From Parachlorella kessleri (Eukaryota > Chlorophyta > Trebouxiophyceae > Chlorellales > Chlorellaceae): a stretch of DNA of 64,000 bases. Made by a program: the position numbers and the translations under genes. Under the pieces are notes generated by a model. That model saw only the letters and a list, made by a program, of their open reading frames with translations. It searched no databases and was not told the origin of the DNA. Where the stretch lies: assembly GCA_001598975.1 (NCBI GenBank), contig BBXU01001256.1, positions 1 through 64,000 of the forward strand, read 5' to 3'. How positions within the stretch are numbered: position 1 is the stretch's first letter; every line of letters begins with the position of its first letter. Positions 10,899 to 21,383 of the stretch are shown here, in pieces.

Positions 10899-13800
10899 AT
10901 GCAGGCTCATCGGCAGCTGGCTCATACCCTGAAGCTGCACGGGGGAGTGAATGGTTATCAAATCTCGCGCATTGGCACGTCCCTGGCTCGGGCGCTGAGC
11001 AGCAGCTGTGGGCCCACAGACCAACTGCTTCAGCATGTTAAGGATCCAGCTATAGTTAAAACCGAGTCTTTCGTCGGTGGGAAATGGGTCAAGGCGAAGG
11101 ACGGAGACACTGTCAAGGTGTGTGACAAGCCGCAGTGTGAGCGCCAGCAGAATTGTGGGGGCGCAGTCTGGTGGGTAGGCGACACATAGGTCTTTCTGTT
11201 CAACTAAGCTGGCACAAATGCGAGTGTTGAAGAGGCGCAGGCTCGTCAGATCCATTGCTTACACCTTGCCCGGCGGCATAAACATCCAGCACCTCAGGCC
11301 GCACATGCCTTTGGTGTATGCGCAGGTGCTGAACCCAGCAACTGGTGAGCAGCTTGCCACCATAGCCAACCTCAAGGGGCCTGACACTGACGCTGCCATC
11401 TCTGCAGCGGCTACCGCGTTCAGCTCCTGGGCCAGTCGAACTGGCAAGGAGCGCGCTGAGACCATGCGAAGGTGTGGTACTTGCCTGCAGTGTAAGCTCG
11501 GCCACAGGCAAACAGGTGTACCTGTGCTAGGAATCGACAGTCTTGCACTTCCTCACCGACTCCACAGGTGCTCAACCTTCCTTCACGAGTAATCTAAGGT
11601 GAAATGCCGCCAATCCTGCACACCAGCAACTTTCCAACAGTGTTGTCGGTGGCGCACTGGTCTTGCAGTGTTGAAGCGTGTGCTCTGCGTGGCGTGTGCA
11701 GGTGGTATGACGAGGTTAGGGCGGCACGGGATGACATCACTACCCTCATGACCCTAGAGTCTGGCAAACCATTGGCCGAGTCACGTTCAGAATTTGACCT
11801 GGGGTAAGTGCAAGCAGGGAGGCAGCTTCATGGCCTGCCTCAGCGCTGCAACTGGCTGACATGTGTGGGGATAACCTTGGGTTTCCCTGGGGTTGCAGCA
11901 AAATGCACACACCAACTTCCGCCTGAACCTCCAATACCAAGGTTGTGAACCCTGGCGATGGGAACTGATATCTGCCGCTGGGCCTGTTGCTGACGGGCTT
12001 GACCCTAGCTTCCCCTGGCGCTGGCACTGCATGGCACTTTCCTCACATACCCCCCCTCCCCAGCGACCTGCATCCTGACTACCGCCTCTGTCATGCTAAT
12101 GCTGCGCAGTGTGGAGTCCATTGCGTGGTTCAGCGAGGAGGCTAAGCGAGTGTGCGGAGACGTGCTGGCTTCACCCAACCGCAACTCGCGGTTCCTAGTC
12201 ATGAAGGAGCCTGTGGGGGTGAGAGACAGGGAGGGGGCCTGTATAGTGGCCTTGATTTTGGTATAGGTGCGCTGCTGGTGCCAGCTTCATAGCTTGTCAA
12301 ACACTGGGAACTCATTGCTAGCCAAGTACTGAAACTATCAACATATCCGTCCTTTTGTGTATTGCTTTGCCACATCCCTGTGGTTCCTGTTGGGCGGTGA
12401 GCACTCGCTTCTTGGCAGCTCCAGGCGTGCCATGTCTTTGCCCCAAGGAACAACACATGAGGCCAGCCTGGCCACTGTTACTGTTAAAACTGTAGGTGGT
12501 GGGCGCGATCACTCCTTGGAACTTCCCCTTCTCGATGATCACCCGCAAGGTCTCCCCAGCGCTGGCGGCAGGGTGCACGGTGAGACCCTGGGGTCCATTC
12601 CTGGGTCCATTAGCCCCTGGGTCGATTTATATACTATTTTCTTGTGACCAAGACTTTGATTCTGGCAAGTGGCCGGACGGCTGTGCCGGTGCAAGGGTTT
12701 TCACATCCCCCTGGGTGGGTGGGAGCGGATCCTGGATGGTTTCCTCATGTCCTCACCTGGGCAGACCCCGAAACAAGTGACTTACCCTCCCTGCTCTTTC
12801 CATCCTGTCTGTTTGACAAAGGCCAGGCGAGTCAAGAGCGTGGGGGCTTTTTGCGTGACCAGTCATGGTGAGCGTGCATGAGCACCTTCGTTGAAGTTCC
12901 CGCCACTCTGCTGTAGGTGGTCCTCAAGCCCAGCGAGCTGACGCCACTTACGGCGCTGGCGCTTGCAGCGCTTGCTGAGCGGGCGGGGGTGCCGCAAGGG
13001 GTGCTCAACATCGTGGTGGGTGATGCCAAGCCCATCGGTGATGCCCTGCTGGCCTCTGACACGGTAAGCGGCACGAGGAGAGCTTTCACGCCATGCCTTA
13101 GTCGCCAGTTGGCAGCTGAGGTAGCCAGCTGGTGGATTGCAGACAATCGCCTGCCTGGGCTCTGCTGCGGGCACCTTTGCTGAACCAGCAGCAACCTGAC
13201 TTGGAGCAGGTGTGAGGTCCGCTAATGGTCCCGCTTGACTCGAAGGCGAGGTGGGGAATCGCACCACCCAACCCTACCCAGCGGCTTTTTGGGCCTCCCA
13301 ACTGTGTTGTGACCGATTTAGAGAGGTATAAATTGAACTCTCTGATGCACACCTTGGATGGTCAACCTCTCCGCAGGTTCGCAAGATAGGGTTCACTGGG
13401 TCCACGGGAGTGGGCAAGTCGTTGATGGCGGGGGCAGCCAACACCCTCAAGCGAGTGTCGCTCGAGCTTGGGGGCAACGCGCCCTTCGTCGTGTTCCAGG
13501 ACGCGGGTTAGTAACATGTTGCACCCTGATTGCTTCATGGTTTTGCTACCTCTGCTTCGGCCGTTTGTAAGGGTGTGGAAACATGATGACCTCGTACCTT
13601 TGCAGTGCAGAGCCTGCTCCTGAGCGGCGGTCTGTGCGAGAACCAGTCTGGTACTCTGCTCGTATTCCTTGCTGCTGCGTGTCACCCTTACACCCTTGAG
13701 ATATATCTATCAATCTCCTATGAACCTCCAGAGCAAATATGAGTAAATGGACATTGTGTGACACCATCCATGCTGTGCTGGCTGCAGATATCGACAAGGC

Positions 13801-16318
13801 TGCTCAGGCTGTGGTAGCCTCCTCTTACCGCAATGCTGGCCAGACTTGCATCTGCACCAACCGGGCGTTTGTCCATGTAAGTCGCCCCCTGCCCTGGGGT
13901 GTCATCACTCAAGGACCTGCCTTGTTGCAGGCTGGGATACCATGCGGGTATTTGAGATTGTGCATGGCCCGGCACCCACTTCAACTTAAGCTCTTCCTGA
14001 AGCCTTCGAGCAGGGGAGCAGACCATGGGGTCTTGCTGCCACCGTAGCTCTTTCATTCTCTCCTGTGCCAAGCCACCACCACTATCATGTTTCCCTAGCG
14101 TAGCCAGACTTCCCTACCACCCTGCCTGCCTTTTGATCATGTGTAAGTTCTCCATGGGTGCATGCAGGAAAGCATCTACGACAAGTTTGCTGAGGCTGTG
14201 GCAGACCGCGTGAGCAAGCTCCGGCTAGGCAGCGGTTTGGAGAATGGAGTCACCCTGGGGCCCCTCATTACACACAAGGCGGTGAAGGGGGTGAGTAGGT
14301 GCAATCTTTAGTTTTTGCCTTTATTTAACGTTATAATTTTTCATTGATCATTTTATAGTTTGTGCTGGCGGCCCGTGACGAAGGACGGTTGCAGAGCAGC
14401 GGTTGAGGGCACCGTGGTGCCCAGGCTAGCCAGTTGGGGTGTTTCTGAGCAGCAAGCCAGTGGACATCTGAATCACTTGGCGGTACCTGGGGTTGGCTGC
14501 TCCTGTCAAATCACAGAGGCGCATTTGCGAATTGGCAGCAACCACAAAGGAAAGGAGATGCTGTGCACACAATACCCTGCTCCAACCCCCCCAACTGCTG
14601 TTGGGTGCAGGTGGAGGAGAAGGTGGCTGATGCTGTGCAGCACGGCGCCAAGGTGGTGGTGGGCGGCAGCAAGCCTGCCTTTGGTGGCGGCAGCCCACTG
14701 GGCGGGGGCTCCTTCTTTGAGCCCACGGTGCTGACAGGTAGGCGGTCCCTGGCGGGGCCTGTGGGTGGTTGCACTTGTGAGGGGTGGTGCACGCTGGAGT
14801 ATCTGGTGGCTGTAGGGTTGCAACCTGTAGTAGTTGGCTGTGCAATCCTCCTCCATGAAGCTTTCCGAGTTTGCTCTTTTGGCACCAGGGGGGTGTTGAC
14901 CTTTACTTAGCATCAGCCGAGCTCCCTCTCCGGAGCATTTCGAGACTCTAGATTACTTGCATGAAGTCATTGGACGCCATGACAGGCTGAGCATGACCCC
15001 CAACCTTTCCAAAGGGCTTTCCTGCCGACCTACCTGCCCCCAACCTACCCGTGTGTTCTTAACCTCCTGCTTTTGCTGCTGCTGCGCCTGCTGCGAAGCA
15101 CAGAGGTCACGCCTGACATGCGGGTGTTCCGCGAGGAAATCTTTGGCCCTGTCACCCCCCTCTACAAGTTCTCTAGCGATGAGGAGGCGGTGAGGCTAGC
15201 CAACGCCACCGAGTATGGCCTGGCAGCATACTTCTACACCCAGGTGAGGGGGGGCTGGCAGGAGGCGTATTGCCAGGTGCTGGGATGGGCAGCTCGATTA
15301 GCTTGGTGCTGACCGACGGCCTGGTGGAGAGGTTCCTGGTACTGACTTCAGCTGGCTGCCCATTGCGAAAAGTTACTAGGACCGCCCTTGTCCGCCAGAA
15401 AGTTCAAGTCGCACGTGTTAGGGAGCAGCCTGCCTATCATCGGGATGTGCCAGGTGGCGCTGGAAGGCTGGTTTATCCTTGCTGCGGTGCGAACGGCTTC
15501 AGCATTAGACAAGCAGGGATAGCGTGCTGGCCAGGGGTGCCCGTCTCTTTGCCAGGGCCATTCAGGCAAGGGCCCTGCCATGCCGCCGAATCTTTGGGCA
15601 CCTCCATCACCTGCTGTTGCAGGAATACCCCAGGTAACCTCCCCTTGCCCACTCAGTCAGTCAGTCCCACAAGCTTCACCAGCCGTCCCTGTGCCCCCCA
15701 CCGTGCTTGCAGGACCTGTCCCGCGCCTTCCGTGCCGCGGAGGCCCTTCAGTACGGCATGGTAGGCTGCAACGAGGTGGCCATCACCAGCGAGGTGGCGC
15801 CCTTTGGCGGCGTCAAGCACTCGGGCATGGGCAGGTAGGTGGGCGGAGGAGGGTCGGGGTGGCCCCATGCATTGTGGGATCGATGGGATAGCGCCCATCC
15901 CAGCCTTGGCATCTTCTCTGGGTGGGCGGACGGGGTTTTGGTGCGGTTTACAGCTAAATTTAGCTAAGTTCCCCTTCATCCTTGTTATGGGAACTGGGGT
16001 GATCGCTAGGCTTGCGAAGCATGGTGGGGAAAGGGTTGTGCATGGCTATGTCTTCTATAGGTCCAGGGAGTACAAACCTCCCATGCTACCCTGGTCCCAC
16101 ACTTTGGCTGCGCCTTGGCTGGTTAAAGGCATACTTGTAGTGTCCCCACGAAGCCCTGCTGTGGTCAACCCATGCGACACACCAACACTCCCCACCACAT
16201 TGTGTTCTTCAGGGAGCAGTCCAAGTATGGGCTGGATGAGTTCCTGAACCTCAAGACCGTCTGCATGGGGCTGGGGCAGGGCGGCCACTTGGGTGGCGCT
16301 GGGACTGCCACTACTTGA
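10899..16318 (+). CDS. SSADH: Succinate-semialdehyde dehydrogenase (ALDH5 family)
   Basis: Thirteen exons join in phase to 547 aa: 10899-11117, 11326-11471, 11702-11803, 12110-12218, 12496-12579, 12917-13063, 13377-13506, 13788-13876, 14168-14290, 14611-14737, 15104-15243, 15713-15834, 16213-16318. The enzyme oxidises succinic semialdehyde to succinate with NAD(P)+, the last step of the GABA shunt. Visible hallmarks are [10 protein letters not shown] (cofactor loop, about 197), [22 protein letters not shown] with the general base Glu299, GQTCICTNR with catalytic Cys333, and [13 protein letters not shown]. Spacing from Glu299 to Cys333 is the standard 34 residues. The second cysteine (Cys335) matches the redox-switch pair known in human SSADH. 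The N-terminal ~45 residues are basic and lack acids at first, as in a mitochondrial presequence. Start is the ATG at 10899. Confidence 0.95.
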
Positions 16319-16890
16319 TTGGAAGGGAGAGAGGGGTGGTCAGGCCCAGGGTCAATGACTAGGACCATGCATTTGAAACCATTTTGGCCGGCTGACCACC
16401 TGTGGCCAGCAAGTTTTGTTTGCTACTCGCTTGCCTCACAATCTCGTCCCACTGGGCTGTGCTTATTTAATCAAATGTGATTTGTGATGGTAGGAGTGGA
16501 GTGCACATGGAATGTTTCTCAGCGCACACGCCTGCTGCTTAGCCCCTGTCGCGTCAGACCCTTTAAGCTTTATCAGCTACGACATGTAACCTGGGTGTTA
16601 TGAGACATCGCAATCCCACCAGGTCTTACAGCACCAGCTGTCTGCGCAGTGGTCAGGAGCCTGCTTACCGTGGCAGCGTGAAGGCTGTGTTGCAGGAGGC
16701 GGCGGCTGTGGCGGCGCGCTTGAACCAGCTTGCTCTGGCTGCTGCGCTGCTGAGGCGGCACTGTGACGCCCCGACCATTGCCCACCTCTTGGAAAGGCCC
16801 TGAGCTACAATTTCGATTGCATTCCTTGCTTCCTGTACAGAGGTCGTCACTGGAGGTTTTGTGGAGTGGTTGTTGTGATCACTCCCGACC
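16319..16890. other. Intergenic between SSADH and FAS1 gene 1
   Basis: SSADH 3' UTR with one TGTAAC, then the presumed FAS1 promoter. A short open stretch at 16600-16803 is Ala/Leu-rich and not convincing. Confidence 0.45.
16585..16590 (+). terminator. Putative TGTAAC polyadenylation signal of SSADH
   Basis: TGTAAC 267 nt after the SSADH stop codon. Confidence 0.35.
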
Positions 16891-18260
16891 ATGCAGCGCT
16901 GGGGCCTGTTGGCTGCAGCTGTGCTTCTTACGGCGGCCTTGAACACCGGTAAGCCTGCGTAAGCACTGAAGTGAGCTGCCGCTGCTGCCGCTGCCATGCT
17001 TGACACCTGTAGGTGCCACTTACTCAGTACGCTGTAAGGGTTGCAGCTGGTGGCTGCCTGGTTGACACGATGGGGCAGTACCCGGAGCTGGGGCCTCTGG
17101 TGCAGGCCATCGAGGTGAGGGTGCTGCTCAACTTGCAGGGTACTCCAGCAAGCGTGGTTGGAGTGCCTGGGGACAAACTGCTTGACCGTGCCGTGTATTT
17201 GGGTGAGAAGTATCCTGTTGCGTGCTACTGGGGTGAAAGAGTCAGCTGGTTGTCTGAAGCACTGTCTTGATCTACCGCTGCAGGCTTCCGGTTTGACAAC
17301 CGCCTTGAATGACACCACCAGCGTGATAACACTTCTAGCTCCAACAGCCACAGCGTTTCAAAAGCTAAGCCTAATTATTAACCAGAATGCCACGGAAATT
17401 CTGGGTAGGACTGACGGCCTGAAAGTGGTAGGTGCGCGAGGGGGTGGGGTGGGGGCGGGGGCGGGGGCATACCATGCCTTGGCTGTGGTCCACTTTGCCA
17501 CATCACCAGCCCTTGACGAGGCTATTGTATCTGTGGATTGTGTGCCCTGGTGGCTGCTGGACCTACTTCGAACCTCGCAAACAGCGCTCTCCGTCACAGC
17601 CAAGCAAGTGGTTATACTCTACAGGCGCTGGCGCTCCACGTGCTTAGTGGGGCTTTCACACTCGACATGTTCAGGCCTGGCCTAAGCCTAACCACCCTGG
17701 TTCCCAACAGCACTGTTGTGGTGAGCTCTTGTGTCAGGCAAGTCAGCACCTTGCCAATGTGCTGGGATCAGCCCTTGGGGCGAGATAGCCTGCCGCATGC
17801 ACTTGATTGCCCACTGTCTCACAAGAGTCACATTCGGCGGACACAAGTGCTGCCGCCCCTGCAGGCGTCTGTGGTGGGAACAGGCCAGTTTGCACCTGGC
17901 ACATACCTTGATGCCAAGTTTGGCACCCCCGCGCGCATTGTGACTCCCAACGTCAAGTCTCCCGACTGCCTGTCCCTGTTTCACATCATTGACGAGTTCC
18001 TGGTACGTCGTCCGGGGCGGTGCTGCTTACAAGATCACTCGTTCCCACTCGGGGGCTTGCATTGTTCTGGGCTTATGACATATTGAGGGCAGTGCCTTGG
18101 AAATTCACCTTGTGGTGGGCGTCAACGATGCCACAGCTGCTTCCCGACCACCTGTAGTACTCACAGACTCTGCTTACGCTCACTTACGTTTCTATACCTC
18201 CCACTTTGCCTGCAGTTGTTTGAGGAGACTGGCCCGGCACTGGGAGTCAGCTGGGATTGA
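16891..18260 (+). CDS. Secreted single-domain fasciclin (FAS1) protein 1
   Basis: Exons 16891-16948, 17047-17114, 17284-17427, 17625-17720, 17865-18002 and 18216-18260 join in phase to 182 aa. A signal peptide (MQRWGLLAAAVLLTAALNTG) ends at the first exon. One FAS1 domain follows: LGPLVQAIEASGLTTAL, then VITLLAPTATAFQKL (H1 region), then LALHVLSGAFTLDMF (H2 region, usual LxxHV motif) and CLSLFHIIDEFLL at the end. FAS1 domains mediate adhesion in extracellular matrix or cell wall. There is no membrane anchor. It is more divergent in sequence and exon pattern than the three minus-strand paralogues that follow. One intron starts with a very G-rich tract. Confidence 0.88.
17440..17467 (+). repeat. 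G-run tract, potential G-quadruplex, near a splice donor
   Basis: Five runs of four to five G within 28 nt on the sense strand, starting 13 nt after the exon-3 donor of FAS1 gene 1. Confidence 0.7.
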
Positions 18261-18320
18261 CAAGGTTGGGCAGCACAATTGTGATTTCAAAGTATACCTG
18301 AGCTTCTAATGTGTTAGCAA

Positions 18321-18372
18321 GGCTGGCAGGTAGTGCGGCCAGAGAGGAGATGGGACATAACAGTAGGTGAGG
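18321..18372 (+). repeat. Dispersed ~50-bp repeat, copy E
   Basis: Reads GGCTGGCAGGTAGTGCGG, then AGAGAGGAGATGGGA on the + strand, 60 nt after the FAS1 gene 1 stop. It is the most divergent copy at its far end. Confidence 0.5.
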
Positions 18373-18805
18373 CTGTAAGTAAGCAGGGGTGTGGAGAAGA
18401 GGGATAAGCCCAAAAAGAAAGGTAGCAGGGCTATTACTGTTACTGGTGGCACATGACTTGTGTCTGGCAAGGCTGTGGGCACGGAATGGCCTGGCTTTAG
18501 GCCTTTGCCAGCCACAGTCCCCTCGACAAGTTCCCCAGGTAGCAGCTATCTTTCGCTAGTAAGCAAAGTACATACTTTCTACTTGACGTACTGCTATGCC
18601 TTTTTGCTGAACTTTTTCGCTCGGCATTGGCTTATTGCCATACTGTTTCTGTAGTTCAATTCCCTCCTATACTTGCCTCATCTCGCATACTGGGTCAGTC
18701 CAGGCTAGTGTTGCAGATGTGGTACCGTTACATGCAATTTCAGGCTCAACACCAGGGTTTAATCTAGGCAGGCTGGAGGATCGGAATTTATAGAGCTCAC
18801 ATTAT

Positions 18806-18810
18806 TTACA
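18806..18810 (-). terminator. Putative TGTAA polyadenylation signal of FAS1 gene 2
   Basis: TGTAA on the minus strand, 115 nt past the stop at 18925. Confidence 0.3.
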
Positions 18811-18924
18811 AGTGGCTGACCTAGGACCCCGTAGGCGCCTTGTCTGTTGTCAGGACGCTGTTGCGTTGGCGCGTTCAAGCCTCAAGATCTGGCAGCAGCA
18901 CCTGTAGCAGAGTCAACAATATAT

Positions 18925-20740
18925 TCATACGTGTTGGGAGGGCCTTGGGAAGCAGGGTGTGGAAGTTCTGCCAGTTGGAGTCATGCAGCAGGCCGTGCAG
19001 ATGCTAGCAGTAGTACAAAGTTGCATTAAGCCCTGTGCCAATGGGAGCACCTCCTTTGCAGCAGATATCCTGGGTTGCCGAGCGCGCGCCCTCTCACACC
19101 CCCCCCCCACCCCCACCCCACCCCACCCCACCCCACCCACCCACACACACACACCACCACACACACACTTGTTAGCTTTGTGAAACCATCATGAACGGTG
19201 GTGTCGCCTGCCCACGCACCCTGTTGATGACATGCACGACGCTGGGGCAGTCAGCGGGCTTGATGTCTGCCATGACCACCTGGGCCGCCTCCTGGGTCTC
19301 CGTCACAATGAACACATTGCCAGCCGCGATGGACACCTGCACCAGTGGGCAGCATCACATGGCCCGGCTGACCACAGTAAGCAAGCCACACCCCAGCAAA
19401 ACTACTAAGCTAGCCAGCTTTAATGGCCAGCAGGCAAGCTAGCTTGCTGGCGCCAGAGCAGCTTCACAGCAGCAGCAGGACTCAGCATGGCAAAGGTGCT
19501 GCTTTGAGATGCGATGGGGAGGCCCAGTAAAGTGTGAAAAGTCCTGCCAGGCAGGGGTCTATGGTAACAAGCTTGTGTGCTGCACTGGTACCTACCGTCA
19601 CATTCCGGCCCTCCAGCAGGGTTGGCAGCACCTGCCCATCGGAGAGGTCAGTTGAAAGCGCTGCAGCCGGCACAATGTGGTATTGCAGGATCTGCACAGT
19701 AGGGTCAAGAGGGGACAGCAGGAAGAGTAGCTGAGGCAGGCATGCCCGCTGAATGCACCAAGACCTATTGTTCTGGGTGCACAAGCTCCAAGACCCATCG
19801 TAACTGGCATGGGAGGTGCCACCTGTTGGCCACCGAATGGGCACACACCGGTCCCATGACCAGGTGACTTAACATCGTCTATAAGTCAAAGCTGCTCGTC
19901 GCCTAATAGTCGGTCACAAGCTCATACTGACAACTGCTCCCTGGCCCATCCTGGGCAGCGCTTTCAAGATAAGCAAGTTGCTGCTAGTAGGCGGCAACAA
20001 CCCCCTCAACCATCTCCGTCAGTAAAGGCAACAGAGGACGAACACTCACGGAAAGGAGCAGGGGCTTGTTAGCAAAGAGAGCTTCAGCCGTCATGTTGGT
20101 CGCCATGAGTGCGTCTGCAAAAGCTTCGTTGGTGGGTGCGAAGACCGTCACAGGGGTGGGTGGCGCATCCAGTAGGCTCAAGACACCTGCCGCCTGCACA
20201 ACACAAAGCAGCGCCTGCCAGTTCAAAGGGACTCCAGACACTTGCACATCGCAAAGCGGGCCCTAGCCAGCGCCCCCTGCACGCTTGTATTATATTACCA
20301 GGCCTGGTCTGTTTCTGGGTGCCTGCCTGCCGGAGTTCACATATCCCAAAGAGGCTGTACTGATGCCTACCTGAACGGCCTGTACCAGTGTGGAGAGGTC
20401 GGGGGTGGTAGCCGCAACAGTGGCTATGCAGGCAGCATGGCCTGTGGGCAAGAAAAGCTTAAGATGAAGTCAACAGCTGACTCCGAGCCATGCAAAGAGT
20501 AGGTACAACTTGCACACTCAACAGGCATGGTATTCTAGCTTGCTGCTGCTTGGCAGTGGCGTGGCAATATGAACGGGACCCACATTCCCAGGCACCCGTG
20601 TCTGTACAACGTACAACAAGCAAATGAAGCAATTAGAGTTCTACAAAGCTGTGAAGGATTTGGAGGTGTGGCTTACCTAGGGCGACGCAGCTGGCAACGG
20701 CCAGGCAGGCCAGGCCCACTGCAGGCTTGACAGCAGGCAT
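18925..20740 (-). CDS. Secreted single-domain fasciclin (FAS1) protein 2
   Basis: Exons 20740-20677, 20441-20371, 20193-20050, 19691-19596, 19336-19220 and 19053-18925 join to about 206 aa. The signal peptide starts MPAVKPAVGLACLAVASC. FAS1 hallmarks: DLSTLVQAVQAAGVLSLL, TVFAPTNEAFADALM (H1), ILQYHIVPAAAL (H2) and CPSVVHVINR near the end. The last exon adds about 42 residues, rich in Thr, Ser, Cys and Pro, beyond the usual domain end; its acceptor could be 19053 or three bases later. It probably belongs in wall or matrix. The last intron is dominated by a C-rich/CA microsatellite (G-rich in the transcript). Confidence 0.87.
19095..19168 (-). repeat. (CCCCA)n/(CA)n microsatellite, G-rich in transcript
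   Basis: Runs of C4 to C9 separated by A, then CA repeats. In the sense of FAS1 gene 2 this is GT repeats followed by several G4 runs, about 50 nt after the last intron's donor. Confidence 0.8.
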
Positions 20741-21383
20741 GTCGAAGTTGAGCCTTCTTCAGATACAGAATGGCTTAATCTTTCGGCAAGTTCTCTTTCT
20801 GCAACCTTGTAGTGTCGTTGAGGGGTCTACCACACAGCGTGGCCTCTCATGCACGAGTGGCAGCAAGGGCCCCAAACGTGTTGTGCCATCCTAGACTAGC
20901 TGACGCCTTTTAGATGAGCAATTCCCGCGGACCAGTTTATTACAATGGACGATTTATGTTCATATACGCAAAAGCTTGATGGCTTGTACAAATGGACTGC
21001 AGGCAGAGCCAGTGGTCCCCTTCGAACCTTGCAAAGCAAGAACACAAGGTCTTCATGGTTCAGGCAATGGCCAGCAGGCTACTATCTGTTGCCATGCTAA
21101 TATCTAGGCTGTCGCTGACATCTGCACTCTGTCTCCTAGGTGACACAAGGCTTCATGCACCTGAAAACCTGCAAGGCTGTGAGGAGCACGCCCATCCTGC
21201 TGCAAAGGAAAATCACCAGAGATAGAGGCCAAGCCCGAACACGGCGCTTGAACAATGAAACAATAGCTTAGAGACAAGCGGGCATGACACTGCTGAACGG
21301 TTTTCAGTGCACAGTGCATCATGGCGTCGTGGCTATTTCACATTGGCATCGCGTTCCGGGAGGGGGCCCCTCCCTTGACATGC
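20741..21383. other. Intergenic between FAS1 genes 2 and 3
   Basis: 5' flank of gene 2 and 3' flank of gene 3 (both minus). No gene is seen. Confidence 0.5.

Larger units (their letters stand above)
18261..18924. other. Convergent 3' region of FAS1 genes 1 and 2
   Basis: The region holds repeat copy E (18321-18372) and a minus-strand TGTAA at 18806. No gene is seen. Confidence 0.5.

Noticed and set aside
19095..19168. Possible telomeric or satellite repeat
   Set aside because: The unit is CCCCA/CA, not the algal telomere TTTTAGGG or TTTAGGG, and it sits wholly inside an intron.
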